A DNA stretch of 64,000 nucleotides from Gymnorhina tibicen (lineage: Eukaryota > Chordata > Aves > Passeriformes > Artamidae): assembly GCA_013399875.1 (NCBI GenBank), contig VXAZ01002109.1, forward strand, positions 678,470-742,469, written 5' to 3'. Below, piece by piece: positions 1 to 12,900 of this stretch. A program made the translations under genes and the position numbers. Below the pieces are notes generated by a model. That model searched no databases. It was not told the origin of the DNA and saw only the letters and a program-made list of their open reading frames with translations. Each line of letters starts with the position of its first letter. Within the stretch, counting starts at the first letter, position 1.

Positions 1-3000
1 TGAAATCAACCACTTTATTCATACACACTGATATTTTGCATTCCAGCTTTCAACTGGATTTGGAGGGGCAATAATGGATGAAAATTGTTCTTTTTTTTTT
101 TTTCTGGTAATGTGGCTTGGAACAGATATGCCTCATTGTTCACGTTAAAGAGTTTATTCACTGAGAATCTGACCCCAGGTTTTGGTGCAAAAATGAACTT
201 AAGCTGTCAAGAATGCATTATATATTGCCTTTTCAAAAATTGCCAAATTTGGACAAAATATTTCACAATTCCTTCTATAAATGGCTGAAGAGATCAAGGA
301 ATATAGTTTTTATCATGTTCTAGCTGATATGATCCTTTCCAGAGCATGGAAACTGGCTCTTCTGCTTTGCTTTTCCCCATCTTTAGATACTGGACACACA
401 GCAGAGAAACGCTGAAAAAGGAAAAAACCCATAAAACCCCCTTGCTCTGATAGTTTATTCAGGGAAGTGGTGGAAACCTAAAGATCTTCACTCTCACCCC
501 AGGCAGACGCTGTTACAGTTACGTATGGAAATAGATTTATTCTTTCAGTATGTATGTTGAAAAACACGTTTCAAAGAAAACACAAACAAATGAACAAACA
601 AACAAAAAAAATCCAGCTATAGAAACATCATAGAGAAGATCAATGGAATACTTCAGCTTGTTAGTAGTAAAGTCTTAAAAACTGCTCCTTTGTCTTTTGG
701 GTGCCTCTTTCTTTCAATAAAATATTTTTGACAGTGCTTACTCTGACTGACTTAAATCTAGATCTTCCTGATGAATAGATTCAATAAGCTAATCTTGATC
801 TTAGATTAGAAAAGGATATATTCAAGTCCATGTGTTTTTTGATTTTTTTAATTAAATCTAGATAATACAATTATTCAAGGTAAGGCTAAACCAACAGCCT
901 TTACCTGAAGTGCTTAAATCCTGTTTCTTCCTTGTTCTAGTGCTAATCAGACATGATCTTATGGTGGGGATGTACAAAACCCACACTTTTCTAATGATGA
1001 TCTAAGATAAAGGAAGGTAAATGCTTCTGAGAACTTTGACTGTATTTAGAAGTATGTTGTATTTAAGTAAGAAGAGTGTGACTTGGAACCTCAAATCAAA
1101 TGGCAATAGTGGCAAACCTGACCACAAGCCCAGTACTTAATTTCTGAAATGTAGAAAACTTCATTTCCCATTGTGTCTTCTGTTTATTAGAAAAACATGT
1201 AAATTTTGTCTGGTTAAGTGTGGTTTGTACATTGAATTTATGATAGCACCTCAACAACTGCAGTATGTTTCTTCCTCTTTTCTTACACCTTAACTCACTG
1301 CCATTGCTGACTTCAGAGAAAAGAAATTAATTACTTTACATACATTTTCCGCAGTTCTCTTAAAATTTTAAATAAAGATTTTTTTTTTTTTTTTACAATT
1401 TTCATATGCTGTTAATTTATTCATAAAAGCAAGAATGGTAGGAATTCAACACTTTTTTCCATCCTTAATAGACACTCACACTGAGGTGCGTAATAGTTTC
1501 AGTCCATCAAAGTGATGAATTGGAACCACATGTGGATTCAGGCTGATCAAAACAGTGAGCCATATAACTAAAAATATCCATAAAGCCAGTTCACTCTGCA
1601 GTTACTTCACCAGGGTTCAGGTGCCTGTGAAAAGGCAGGACTGCTCACACTCCACAAAGCCTGCGCTCTAAGTGATGCTTAGTAATGGCAGCCATTTCTT
1701 TCTCAGTCCTCTGAACCCTGTGTGGAGCCAGTTCCAGTGAAGTCCCATGCCTGTGGCTAAAGGACAAGGTCTTTCCCTTCTGACAGTCCCTGCAGTCTAG
1801 TGTGTTGTGTCAACAGAGCCAGTGTTTGCAATCACATGCTGGGGATATTTGGGGTGCTCTTTAGTTCCACCTCTGTTTACACCAAGAGAGGAAGAAGGGA
1901 AAATCTCATCTTTGCTTTGTACTGAAGTGAAAATGAAGTTGCAGAAATCTGGGCTGTTAATGAAATGTTTCACAGCAAAGGAGTAGTGAGGCAGGCTTAA
2001 AGGATAGCAGTAAGATAAAGGGGCTGTCCTGAAAGTGATATGTGCTTGTTACCAGAAAGAAATTCTGAAATCACAGCTTTCTCCTTGCAGTGACTAAATT
2101 GCCACCATCTGGGGCTCTTAGTTCTGTTTTAAAGCTTATCTCATGTTTCTGTTTCATATAATACACATGGCAGTTGGGCATGCAGCCTTCTACTCTGCAT
2201 CTGCAATATAAAAATGTAACATTTCTTTTGTCATGGGTTACTTTTGTAACATTTTCAAACTATGTGTATATCCCTACACCAATGCAAGGCTTGGGAAAGT
2301 CATTTCCTCACGGAGATATCTCTTTGCTTTCTGAAAATTATCAGCTGCAACAAATAGCCAGCTGTTGACAGTGAAAGCCACCTTTAGATACAATGCCTCT
2401 GTTCCAGTTTTTGTCAAATCCTACGGGCAGAGATTTATGAGATAGCAATGTGCAGGCTTGGGGTACACTGTAGGGTACGGTGACTTTGCATCAGGGGTGA
2501 GAAAGAGTCCTACAAAGGAGTGCAATACCATATAGGCATGCTTGGGCTCAGCTAATCAAGAGGAATCAGTGAAAGATTTCAATTATAAACATAGTGCTGT
2601 TAGTGTTGTGATTACAAAACCATTAGATTAAATCAGACCCATTTAACACCTGCCTTAGGATATGCACTGCATTTAATGGGAGAGATGGGGGAGGGCAAGA
2701 ATACATAAAAACCAGACCCCTAATCTTTCCTGAGAGAGGAACTGAGGTACAGATAGATTAGACAAGTTTTCCAAATCACAACAGATATATCTGAAATAGC
2801 TAATTGCTGCTATTCTGTCATTTCCACTTTAAATTTAATGAACTACATAAAAAAAACCTCCTACCACTGGTCAGAAGCTGATGTCTCATTATGCACACAG
2901 ATTCCCTCTGGGGTGATGGTCAGACTACTGATGCATCACAATAGTTGTGACTACAAGCAGCCTAGGAGACTAAGGCTTGAAAGAATGAGTTATCTTTTAT

Positions 3001-6000
3001 CATTAAAAGAATAGCTATGCATCCTGCATATTTCTAGGAAGAGATCCTTCTGTATTATTTCAAGGGAACTGGTGAAACAGCCTAATACAGAGAAAATTCC
3101 TAGGCACTGCAGAGCATATGTATCATCACCTGATTATTAATTTATGCAATTATTCCTGATCAGATATTCAAGCGCTGACAGCAGTATAGTTAATGTATAT
3201 ACTTTATCAGCTACAAACTTGTGGAGCCAAACAGGAGACCAGCAAAGCGTGTTCTGCTCACCTTTATTTATGCTTAGCTCTTGGAGTCAGTTTGAATCAA
3301 CTGATGGCTGTCGTGCTGCAAACAGCAACTCTGCATGGTCAGATGTGTGCGTGATGTGCCTGTTTCTATGTGAGTACTACTAAAAGCTGCATATCTCAAG
3401 GAGGCAGAGACCTCAATGCCTCCTCTTTACTTCTATTTATAACTCAGCTTTCTGTTACCAGAGTTAAACTGAGCCCCCATATCAGTCCATAGAGCATCTT
3501 CCCACTAGACCTGTAGTCCCAGCACTTTGGCTACCTGTAGTGCATTGTGTATGGTCAGAGAACGAACAAGAAACAGACCCTGCTGGGAGGACTGGGCAGC
3601 TGGGAAAGACTTAAGACATATGGCCCAGGTTTATTCTCAGTCACAAGTCTGGGAATGGAATTAATCTTCCATTTGGAGTCCTGCAGTCTAGGACTGTGAT
3701 TCTGACTGAAAACCAACATCTACTAAGAAATACTTGTGCAGGTTTCCATTACAGCTAATGGAGATCCAGCTAAAGTAATGAGTCAACTAAAAAGAGAGAG
3801 AAGGCAGAAGGGGAGAGGGGACATTCACTCCACCTTCAGGTAGACCCATACAATAGATCTGATAAATCACACTGTAAACTGCTTTAATTAAATCTCTGCT
3901 CACAAAAATGAATTTCAGACCCCTAAAATAGTTAGAAATGCAATGTCTGCTCTCCCCCTGTTAGGATAAAATCTTTAAAACCAAGCAGGTTTAAAAAAAC
4001 AAGGGACTCTAAATAAGAAACATTTTCTCCACTCTACTCCTATCATGGAGCATTGTTAAATTACCTCCATGCTGCTTCTATACAATTCATATAAGAATGT
4101 CCTTCAGAATAGTTTATTCTATTTTCCTTCCCTGTTGGTATGCAGAAGACATTTCAGGTGCTCAAAAACAATCCTTAAAACATTTTAAAACTTCAGGTCC
4201 TAATTTTCATAATGCCACCATGAAGAACTAGGATTGGCACTGGCAAAGTATATATTGATTTACAAATAGTTTTATTAAAAATCTGCTTCCTATCTAGATT
4301 TCTGATATTAAATAAGGAGTCTTCTAGTGCTACTGTGGGGTGCTCATGGTCTAACCAAGTATGACAACATATATGTGCAGATGACATTCTCACTGGAAAC
4401 AAGTATGTCAGTGTTCATTTCAGAACCAAATACGGAGAGGAAAAAAGTCTATCTACCTGCTATAGTCATCATTTTAAGAAAAATTTTCTTACCCTTGTGG
4501 CACTCCTCCCTACCAAACTCTATCTGCCGAAGAGCACAATAGTGAAGAGCAGCATTTAACACTGAGTTGAAAGAAAACTGACTCTCAGGCAAACAGACTG
4601 GTGATATAAAATTCATTAGAGACAGGCAGAGGGAAAACGTCCATCCATCTGCCAAGTGAAAGTAAATAAACTACTTGTTTGTGGAACAGCTTTTGCTCAC
4701 AGTTTCAAAACATGTCAGCTTCTTTGCAGCTGAGCCATCTAAGAAAATAATTCCCCTTGATCACTTCAGCCAGAGAGATATTCAGAAATTCATTCTGTAT
4801 TAGAGAAAGATACATTTCTAGGAACTCTGCTCATCAGTCTTAATTATTGTTCAACATTGATAATTGAGTTTGTTCAAATTTCTATCTTCTTATTACTAGC
4901 CTGGAGCTCATTAATACAAATTCTTCCATTGAGGTCTTGTGGTCTGTCAGCCTCTCTTCAGGGTCAATACACTAAGAAAGCCCACTGAAAGGCAATTGTG
5001 AGAGACTGGAATTTTTAAATGGTTAATGACACAAAACAATTGGCCATTTACAAAAGCTGCAGGTGCTTTACTGACCATGCACAAAGTAATCGTCCAGGTG
5101 CAGAGGGGGTGCACACCCACCACCAGAGGCTACAAGTTAGGGTTTGAGCCAGATAAGGTCTTTAAGAAGCAGATCATGTGAGGTGGCATGGTGCTTTTAA
5201 CATGACATATGTCTTCCCTTACACAAATGACTCAGAAGTGAAAACGCCCTTCCAGGGAATAGCTGGGACATTCAGATGTGGCCTGAACATATTCATCCCT
5301 TCTGATGGGTCATAACTGGCTCAACTATGGTGAAGTGAGAGGCAGCTGCAATGTCTTAGAACGTGTCATAAACCATCAAAGACCCCTCACTGCCCCGTGA
5401 TCCACAGTCTTGCACCAGTGTAAGACTCCTTGCCCCATGGGAGTTTATCTTGGCATTCCCACCGAGCCTGAGCATATATTAATCCACTGAACTTTGTGTT
5501 TTGTGGGTTTCCCCCATCCCCAATGGATCAAGACTGTGACCATCACTTTAACCAATTGGCATCAAACATATCAAAACTGCAACAATCAAGTCTTGTTTCA
5601 GGATCCACGGGTGGTAATATCCTTCTACTCTTATCCTTTCTTTCTTTTCCCTTACACATTTTATTAAGTGTTATTTTTATGCTTTTATATTACTGTGGAT
5701 AATAACCAAGAAAGGTACATACCTGCTTTCCATTGCAACCAAATTGTTCTAAAATAAACCCTATGTACATACATATATAAAAACACCTATCATTCAGTGT
5801 CATTTCACTCTAATCTGCCCGAAGAGATCTATTAACAAGAACCTGGGTTACCCTCACCTTCTGTGGTGGGTCTTAAAAGCAATGAGCTTTGAAACAACTA
5901 TATTCTCGTCCAAAAGGCTGACCTTTCTACAGACACTGTTGCTTGTCATCAGTGAAAAAAAAAAATCAGGAAAACTTTTGACAAAATCCTAAAATGTTAG

Positions 6001-6968
6001 TTAATAAATCTGTTTTATTCTAAATGTTAGAAAGATTTGTAATAAAAGTAATCTGAAATCTGTACCTTTGCTTGAAAATAGTTTGAGTGCAGAGTGGGGT
6101 TTATTTTTCAGTATCCAAGTGGAGGGTACTTGATTTTTCTGACTAAAATACAATTTTTTGCTTGAGGATTGATAGAAAACAATGAAGGTGGAGGAGAAGC
6201 TGGGTTTAAATCTGACAGACAGAGGAGGACTGCTCCAGCATGGAGGAGGGAGGGAGGGTTCCTGCCTCTGGAAACCTGAGAGAAGGGAGTGAATTTTCCT
6301 GACATTTTAAAAAGGAATATTGTTAGGACTTACCTTTGGCAGAGGTTCACAGCTGTTGCCGTCCATCCATGATTCACTCCGTCAGCACCACAAGGAGGAC
6401 ACATGCTTTTCTGACGGAGAAGATGAGAGGATGCAGCCCTCTACGATGCTATTTCAACTGTGAAGCTTGTATAAGTCCCCATTTAGTTTTCTGGGTAGTC
6501 CCAGTGAGACATACTCCTCGTTCTGAGGTGATTTCTCAAAACTCTCGTTTCCACTATGGACCAAGCTTGCCTTAACATTTTCAAATCCTTTCCCGCACTC
6601 TGTCTAATGTTACTTCCCTTTTCCCATAGATCAGTTTACTCAGCTCCTTGTGTGCAGTCAGATCAGCTAATTAGTAAATCAGTCAGATCTCTGCCCTTTC
6701 AGTCACAGACATTACATTGTTTCCAACCCTTACCCGAGCACTTAGTCACCCAAGTAGTACCACCTGCTCTATTGACATAACAGTTCGCACTTTTGCCCAG
6801 CCGATTCAGGGTTGTCATCACTCTTTTAAACTGTTCCCTACGTTAGGCTGAGTCACACTAATTTAACCACTTTCACTTCATTGTTATCTGACAATTTTAT
6901 GTGGCTAAATGTTTTTGTTCCTTTTAAGCCATTGTTCCTTAGTTTAACAAGGCTTTGTTTCTGAAGAA
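1..6968. other. Non-coding stretch, no gene recognised
   Basis: I see no exon with convincing splice sites plus homology here. The sequence is AT-rich with short A and T runs (for example the T run at 1380-1395 and the A-rich tract at 590-612). About 5000-5750 has the look of an old LTR-type repeat, but I could not prove its ends. By mammalian synteny, CRLF2 would be expected further left. Nothing like it was recognised in this stretch. Confidence 0.5.
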
Positions 6969-7280
6969 TGATAGAATCATAGAATGGTTTGGGTTGGAAG
7001 GGACCTCAAAGATCATCTTGTTCTAACCCCCGTGCCATGGACAGGGATGCCTTCCCCTAGACCAGGTTACTCCAAGCTCTATCCAAGCTGGCCTTGAACA
7101 CTCCCAGGAGTGGTGAGTCCACAACCTCTATGGGCAGCCTTTTCCACTGATTCACCGCCCCCTCAGGAAATAATTTCTTCAAATATATCTAATCTAAATC
7201 TACCATCTTTCAATTTAAAGCCACTGCCTTATCTCACATTGTTACCAATACCTGCAGGAGAACTTGCTAAAGAGGTGTTT
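6969..7280 (-). mobile_element. CR1: CR1 LINE 3' fragment
   Basis: On the + strand the block opens with the reverse complement of the CR1 tail (ATAGAATCATAGAATGG) and runs into the usual CR1 3' UTR words: GGTTGGAAGGGACCTC, then AAGATCATC, then a GGCCTTGAACACT-type stretch. The element is therefore inserted on the - strand and is 5'-truncated, as most CR1 copies are. It lies in intergenic DNA upstream of receptor copy 1. Confidence 0.9.
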
Positions 7281-9458
7281 TTCTTCCAAACCCAGCCTTT
7301 CTGCTGAGTGAAAGACTAACACTGATCATCTCCTATTAGATCAGACCTATGAATACATGGCTGAGTTTTGGGCATGTCCTTTGAACAAAAAGATTAGCCA
7401 AATCAGGAAAATTTGTGGTCAACAGGTCAGTAGAGAAGGCTGCTAAATCTGAAAAGGACATGTATGATGAAGATGGACTGCAGTCAGACTTGGGATCTTT
7501 TCAGCTTCCTTTACATCTAAAAACAGAGTTGCTTTAGTGGAGTGACTGCCTGCAATACTAAACATACTAAGAACTATTCAATATTTAGGGTTTTAAAAGT
7601 GTTGTATCTTTTCTAAACATCTCATAGGAAGAATTACACCAACTTGAAAAATACAGGACAAATAGTTGTTAAAAAGACTTAAAAAAAAATCAAAGCAGAA
7701 TTTGCTTGGATAGTGTATCTCACAAACTTGAACAATGAATCAATGAATGAGGTATATCTAAGAATAAAATAGCTCAAATGCAAAACTTCATTATTAGAAC
7801 ATGATAAGCCCAAGTCTTCTACTAAATACAGAGAAGTAGAGGAAGCACATAATTGATTTACTTCCTTAATATTTTCTCACACAAAACTCAGAGTAGCCTG
7901 GTCTGGAAGCAACTTTAGCACAATTCTTTATGAGTGAGAGTACAATACTGAGTGCATGGGAAAGAAATTAAAGTACTTATGTTACTGTTGTAGAACCACA
8001 ATTTCAGACTGATGCATATCACCTTTCTAGGAATACTCAGGTAAATGACCCTAACTTAAAAGGCAAAGGAATTCTGTAATAAAGAATTTTCAGTCTTTTC
8101 TGTCATTTTTATCGACACAAATCAAGTTCAGCTATCATTATTTTCAATGAAAAGAAATACACTCTGACAAAACAACATCCCCCTCACCCTGTTAATTTGC
8201 ACCCAGAAAGAATCCATTTCTGTTCACGGAGTCTAAAATGAGCACAGAATCACATAACTAAATTATAGGTGAATACAGTATGCAGTTTTATTCTACAGTC
8301 TAGAAATTAATCCCATCTTTGAAGTCTTGTTTAACATCCACTGTATGGAGCTTTAATTCTGTTAAAAATGTTACTAAATATTAAAACAAAATAAAATATT
8401 AAAATAAAATAGAAACTAGGACTAGGAAGTAACAATGTCTGTAGCTAAAAACGTTATCTAAACTGATACTGAATTTGGCCAGATGGAAAGTTTCTAGCAC
8501 AGTTTTGAGTATTAGAAAGCAGGCATTGTTTATTGCAGTGTGCTGGTCACTCCAAGGTTATTTCCTCTAATCAAGTGCACTGAATGTCAGGTGAACAGAG
8601 CTTTTATCATACACACTGATTATGTATTCATTAGCTATCCCCACTTCCTTGGTTTTATTTTGTATAGTCATACCCTTTACCTGAAGTCCTATATGGTTCT
8701 TTGGGGTCTTTCTTCAATGTCCGGTGTCCTTTTTAGGTGGCTGTTCCTCAATCCCTGCGTTTGAGTAAGCGCAGTATCACTGTTCTGCGTAACTTCTGCT
8801 TTGTCAGACGTGCCAAGTTGAGCTGGGATCCTGCTTGCATTTTTCATGGTTTCTGTTTGCCTAAGTTACATTCTTTATCTGTTTTTTCAAGGCTGTGTCA
8901 TTCTGTTCTACTGTCCTTGATAAGAGTAAGATGTTGTTCTGTTCTGCTATCCTTATCAAGTGAGAAAAATGCTGTTCTGCCTTACTGTCCTTATCAAAAC
9001 TATTTCCAATTTTCCACTTTTTAAACAATTTGTTGTACATGGAGAAAAAGGCTAAGGTAAAATATTAACACCACAATAAATATTCCGTTTGGTTGGAGAC
9101 TGGATTAAGGTTTCAAATTGTGGTAGACTCCAGCTACAACATGGATTACTTCCTGATGAAATGCTCCAAAAAAGAGCCCAAGTAGGGTCTGCAATGAATC
9201 TATTAAACATGTAGTTTCTTTTAAAGTACTATTTCTATCATTGAATGACTAAAAATTAGGCCAGTATAAGTACACTTACTTGGTGCAAAGTTTTCCTTCA
9301 CAATATAGCCTTGTGTGACCTGGAGATCTCTGTTCCTACCCTGACAGCTACAAATATATGGAAACAGGTGTTTCCATATTTGAGTCACAGTCTGAAATAA
9401 CAGCTCAGAAGCATGAGCTTTGGAGAGTGTTTACTGCAGTCATATTTTACAGAATACC
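7281..9458. other. Intergenic stretch without recognised gene
   Basis: No exon recognised. The only ordered structure I see is the imperfect minisatellite at about 8896-9000, listed separately. Confidence 0.5.
8896..9000. repeat. Imperfect three-copy minisatellite, period about 37 bp
   Basis: Three neighbouring units carry the core TGTTCT followed by a CTGTCCTTATCAA-like block (GTCCTTGATAAGAG in unit 1, ATCCTTATCAAGTG in unit 2, GTCCTTATCAAAAC in unit 3). The units are diverged, so this is an old tandem duplication or the internal repeat of an unrecognised LTR. Confidence 0.55.
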
Positions 9459-9960
9459 AAAATCACAGAGTGGTTTGGATTAGAAGGCACAGTGTCTAGT
9501 CCAACATCGCTGTCTGCAACCTGGTCTTGAACGCTCCCAGTGAGGGAGCATCCAGAGCTTATCTGAGCAACCTGTTCACAGAGATTGGTGCAGGATCTTG
9601 TTATTTCCATCAAGTTTACATGAGCCCATTCCTCAAGCCTCTCAAGCTCCCCCTGGATGACATCCCCTCCCTCTAGTGCATCAACTGTACCACTCAGCCT
9701 GGTGTCATCCACAAACTCACTGAAGGGTGCACTTGATCCCACTGCCCATGGCACTGCTGAAGAGGTAAAATAGTGCTCATCCAATCATGGACACTTGTTA
9801 CTGATTTGCACCTGGGCATTGAGGTACTGACTGTAGGTCTTTGAATGAGCCCATCCAACCATCTAACCAGACATCTGTCAAAGTGATGTCTGTCTGATCT
9901 AGAGGTAAGGTTGCTGTGGGGGACCATATCAAAGGACTTATAGAAGGGATTTACATATGA
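9459..9960 (-). mobile_element. CR1: Old, diverged CR1 LINE fragment
   Basis: It starts with a degraded CR1 tail (CACAGAGTGGTTTGGATTAG), then follows the antisense of the CR1 3' region: a CTCCCCCTGGATGACATCCC-type block, the TGGTGTCATCCACAAACTCA block, and a later remnant of the 3' end of the reverse transcriptase region near 9880-9950. Many substitutions and indels show that it is much older than the copy at 6969. Confidence 0.8.
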
Positions 9961-12900
9961 TAAGTGGGTAGAAATGCATTTTAGAGTTTAATGCATGGAG
10001 TGACCCAATGCTGCTACTTAAAGAAAAATTTTCCTTCTGAATTTAGGGTGTGCTTTTTCAGTATTTGCAAGGGGGGAAAATTAAAGCGGAATAAAACAGA
10101 CACAAACCAAAGAACAGAGTTTCTAAACAAGGGACGACTGAGAAGCAAAGCATCAAGACACAAAATTAAGCCCTCGAAAGATACATGTGGCCTTCATCTT
10201 GTATGCAGGCAGTGCCTTGCTGCTTTCCAGGCTGAGTGAGTAATCAGCCTTTGTTTCTGTTACTTGGGAAGATTCTCAAAGTGGCCACATGATGGTAGCC
10301 TAGGATCAGATACAAGCAAGCTAAATCACGAAAGTAAAGGAAATAAGGAGGAAAATGACTACTTGCAAACTGAAATAAATGTCTGGATGAGTCATCTCCA
10401 CAAAGTGAGGACCTGAGCTATAATTCAGCTTTCAGGTATTGTAATATCCAGAACAGAACTGCCAAGTGTACCTACTGGATAGCCCTATACCGAGGTATGT
10501 TATGTGTTTGGAGCTCTGCACTCTTACAGACAAATTCATATCTAGCAAACTTCTGCTTACACTTTCCTTCCTGTTTCTTGATACCTCACATAAAAGGTGA
10601 CTGGTTTAAAGTAGATTAAACCAGAGAAACAAGATCAAAAATGAATGAAAGATTCTCTTTTGATATTTAATCTCTTCATTTCCATAACTGCAATGTTCAC
10701 TCTTAGCATTAGCTATGAAGAAAGCTAAATTCAAATTGTGGAATTCTTATGTTTTAAATCAAAGGGTACAAAGCTAGTCATATAAAAGCTGTACAATTAT
10801 TCTGGTTTTAAGAAGAATATAGATTGACTGAAAAAGTCTGCAGTAATATGTGCTGGTCTTGTAAAGTATGCCTTTCGACTACTCTGGCATGCAACTTCCC
10901 TCCCTTTCGTTAAGCAAATCAAATCACACTTCAGATTGCACAGCGGCTAAGGAGAACTTCATCATCAGGTTGGCTGGCTTGGTGAAAACATCCATGTCTA
11001 GGTGAAACACTGATTATGAGACTCTAATTGACAAGACTGGGATGTCTATGTAGTACCCCAAATCCACTGCAGAGGTGATCTTGGGCATAATCATGAAGTC
11101 TTACATTCCATACAATTAGTTAAATTGCTTATACTAAAATTGATTGAATATTGTTTGCTCTGTAAAAATATTGAAGGTTCCAACTTTTCCAATCTGTATG
11201 AAAAATTGTATTAAGAAAAAATGACTTGAAAATAAATTAAGGCTTTCATTCCAGCTCAGTTTCTGGTAACCTAATTCACTGTAGCAGTTACACCATCACC
11301 CAACTTCTCTAGTCCTGGGACTCAGGGTTCCAAGAATAATTTTGTTCTGAGAACAGAAGAGGGTCCAGTTTCAAGAATTACAGAAACAGAGTGGTTACAA
11401 AAGTCTCAGCATTATCGCAGTCCTCCAGCAGACCTCTTTCAATTCCTCAACACAGCAGCAATCAAAAGGCCTTACTTCTGCAGGTCCTGAAATGAAATGT
11501 CATAGCAGGGAATGTGGTAGTGTCCTGCTGTTTACTTTATGAATAAAATTGAGGAACTGAGACCTGAAGAAGAGGAAATATCTCAAGAACCATCCCCTAC
11601 CTATTTCTCCTCTGCCCAGAGGAGCAACAAGAACAAAGGCTGATGGGAATGAAGATGTACAAGATACAGACAGACAGAAGAAGTACAGATTTGGTATGAT
11701 TTACCACTCCTCCAGTGAGATATAACACCAAAGAGTAGTGCACTCAGTGAACATTATAAATAATCAGATTTAAATGCTGTTGTCTACTTTAATAACTTCA
11801 TTTTCCCGTTAAAAATATCCAAAGATGAGGAAGACTGGGGGCTCAGTATTCAGGCTGTACTATGGAGTACATGAAAAGGATGTTCTATGCTTCTCAGTTC
11901 CAGGACACCAGCACAGACAAGTGACATACCGTAGACTTGGTGCACTCGGGACATTTGCACACATGAAGAAACTTTTCCTGATCTGAGCATTGATTTCACC
12001 CAGCCCAGAAAAATGTGTACACATGTCAAGCAGAAAGGTTGTTGAGACTGGTGACATGGTTTGTTACCCATCTACAGGGAATGAGGCTGGCTAGTGCAAA
12101 GTTGGGAACAGCTCTTCTGCAGGCCAGAGCACTGGGATGATACTCCTGTACAGGGCAGCGTCCCTAAGCAATAAGCAGAAAACAGTGGCATGGCTTGAAG
12201 CATTGGTACCTGACCTATACCTGAGCCAGAAGGAAAACCCATGTTCATCTGCCTTTCAGGTGGTGCCCTGTTCAAACTTCTGTATGAAAAATGTGTGACA
12301 GAAATGAGTGAAAATTATGCGAATGAAGTAACAAAGAGGGCATCCTTCTATTCTGACCTATTTTTCTCCCAAGGGGAGGAGTGACCCTGCTTCTCCCCAT
12401 GGTTTAACGGAAGTAAGGGTAAGGGAAATGAGGCAATGAAATCACACTGTCAAAACACGCAAAAATATACCAAAGCAAAGTCATAGTTTCCTTTTTGTTC
12501 TCCACTGCTGTAAGCACCACAGGGAAACAGGTTTTCAAGGAGGAGGTAGGTTTAATTTTGTCTGTTTTTCTTTTCTATTTTCTTTTCTGTTTCTCTTTTA
12601 TTTTACTCCAAAGGAGCTAGACAAAGAAATAGTGAGTTTTGTTATTTCTGCTAGTTTTAATGTTAAAATAACTGTGAGGGGTGGATAGACACTACCTACA
12701 AATGCCTGCTTTCCTCTGATGAATGTCTTAGCCAATATTTTGATGGCATATTTTTTCTACAGTCTGAAAATAATTGTATAAATATATTTTAAAATTTTCA
12801 CTTTCCAGTGTTACTGGCCTCATCCACATAGAAGTATTTTGTTTGTTAAGTTAAATCTGCATTACAGAATAGGAGAGTGCCTCTGTTACTTTCTCTTGTA

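Noticed and set aside
5496..5702. 68-codon frame with a hydrophobic C-terminal stretch, in a region that looks LTR-like
   Set aside because: Too short, no recognisable domain, and repeat ends could not be shown; no coding claim is justified.
8737..9024. KLSWDPAC in a 95-codon frame, reminiscent of the D1 strand of this receptor family
   Set aside because: Only a few residues match, flanking residues do not fit D1, and the frame runs into a minisatellite.
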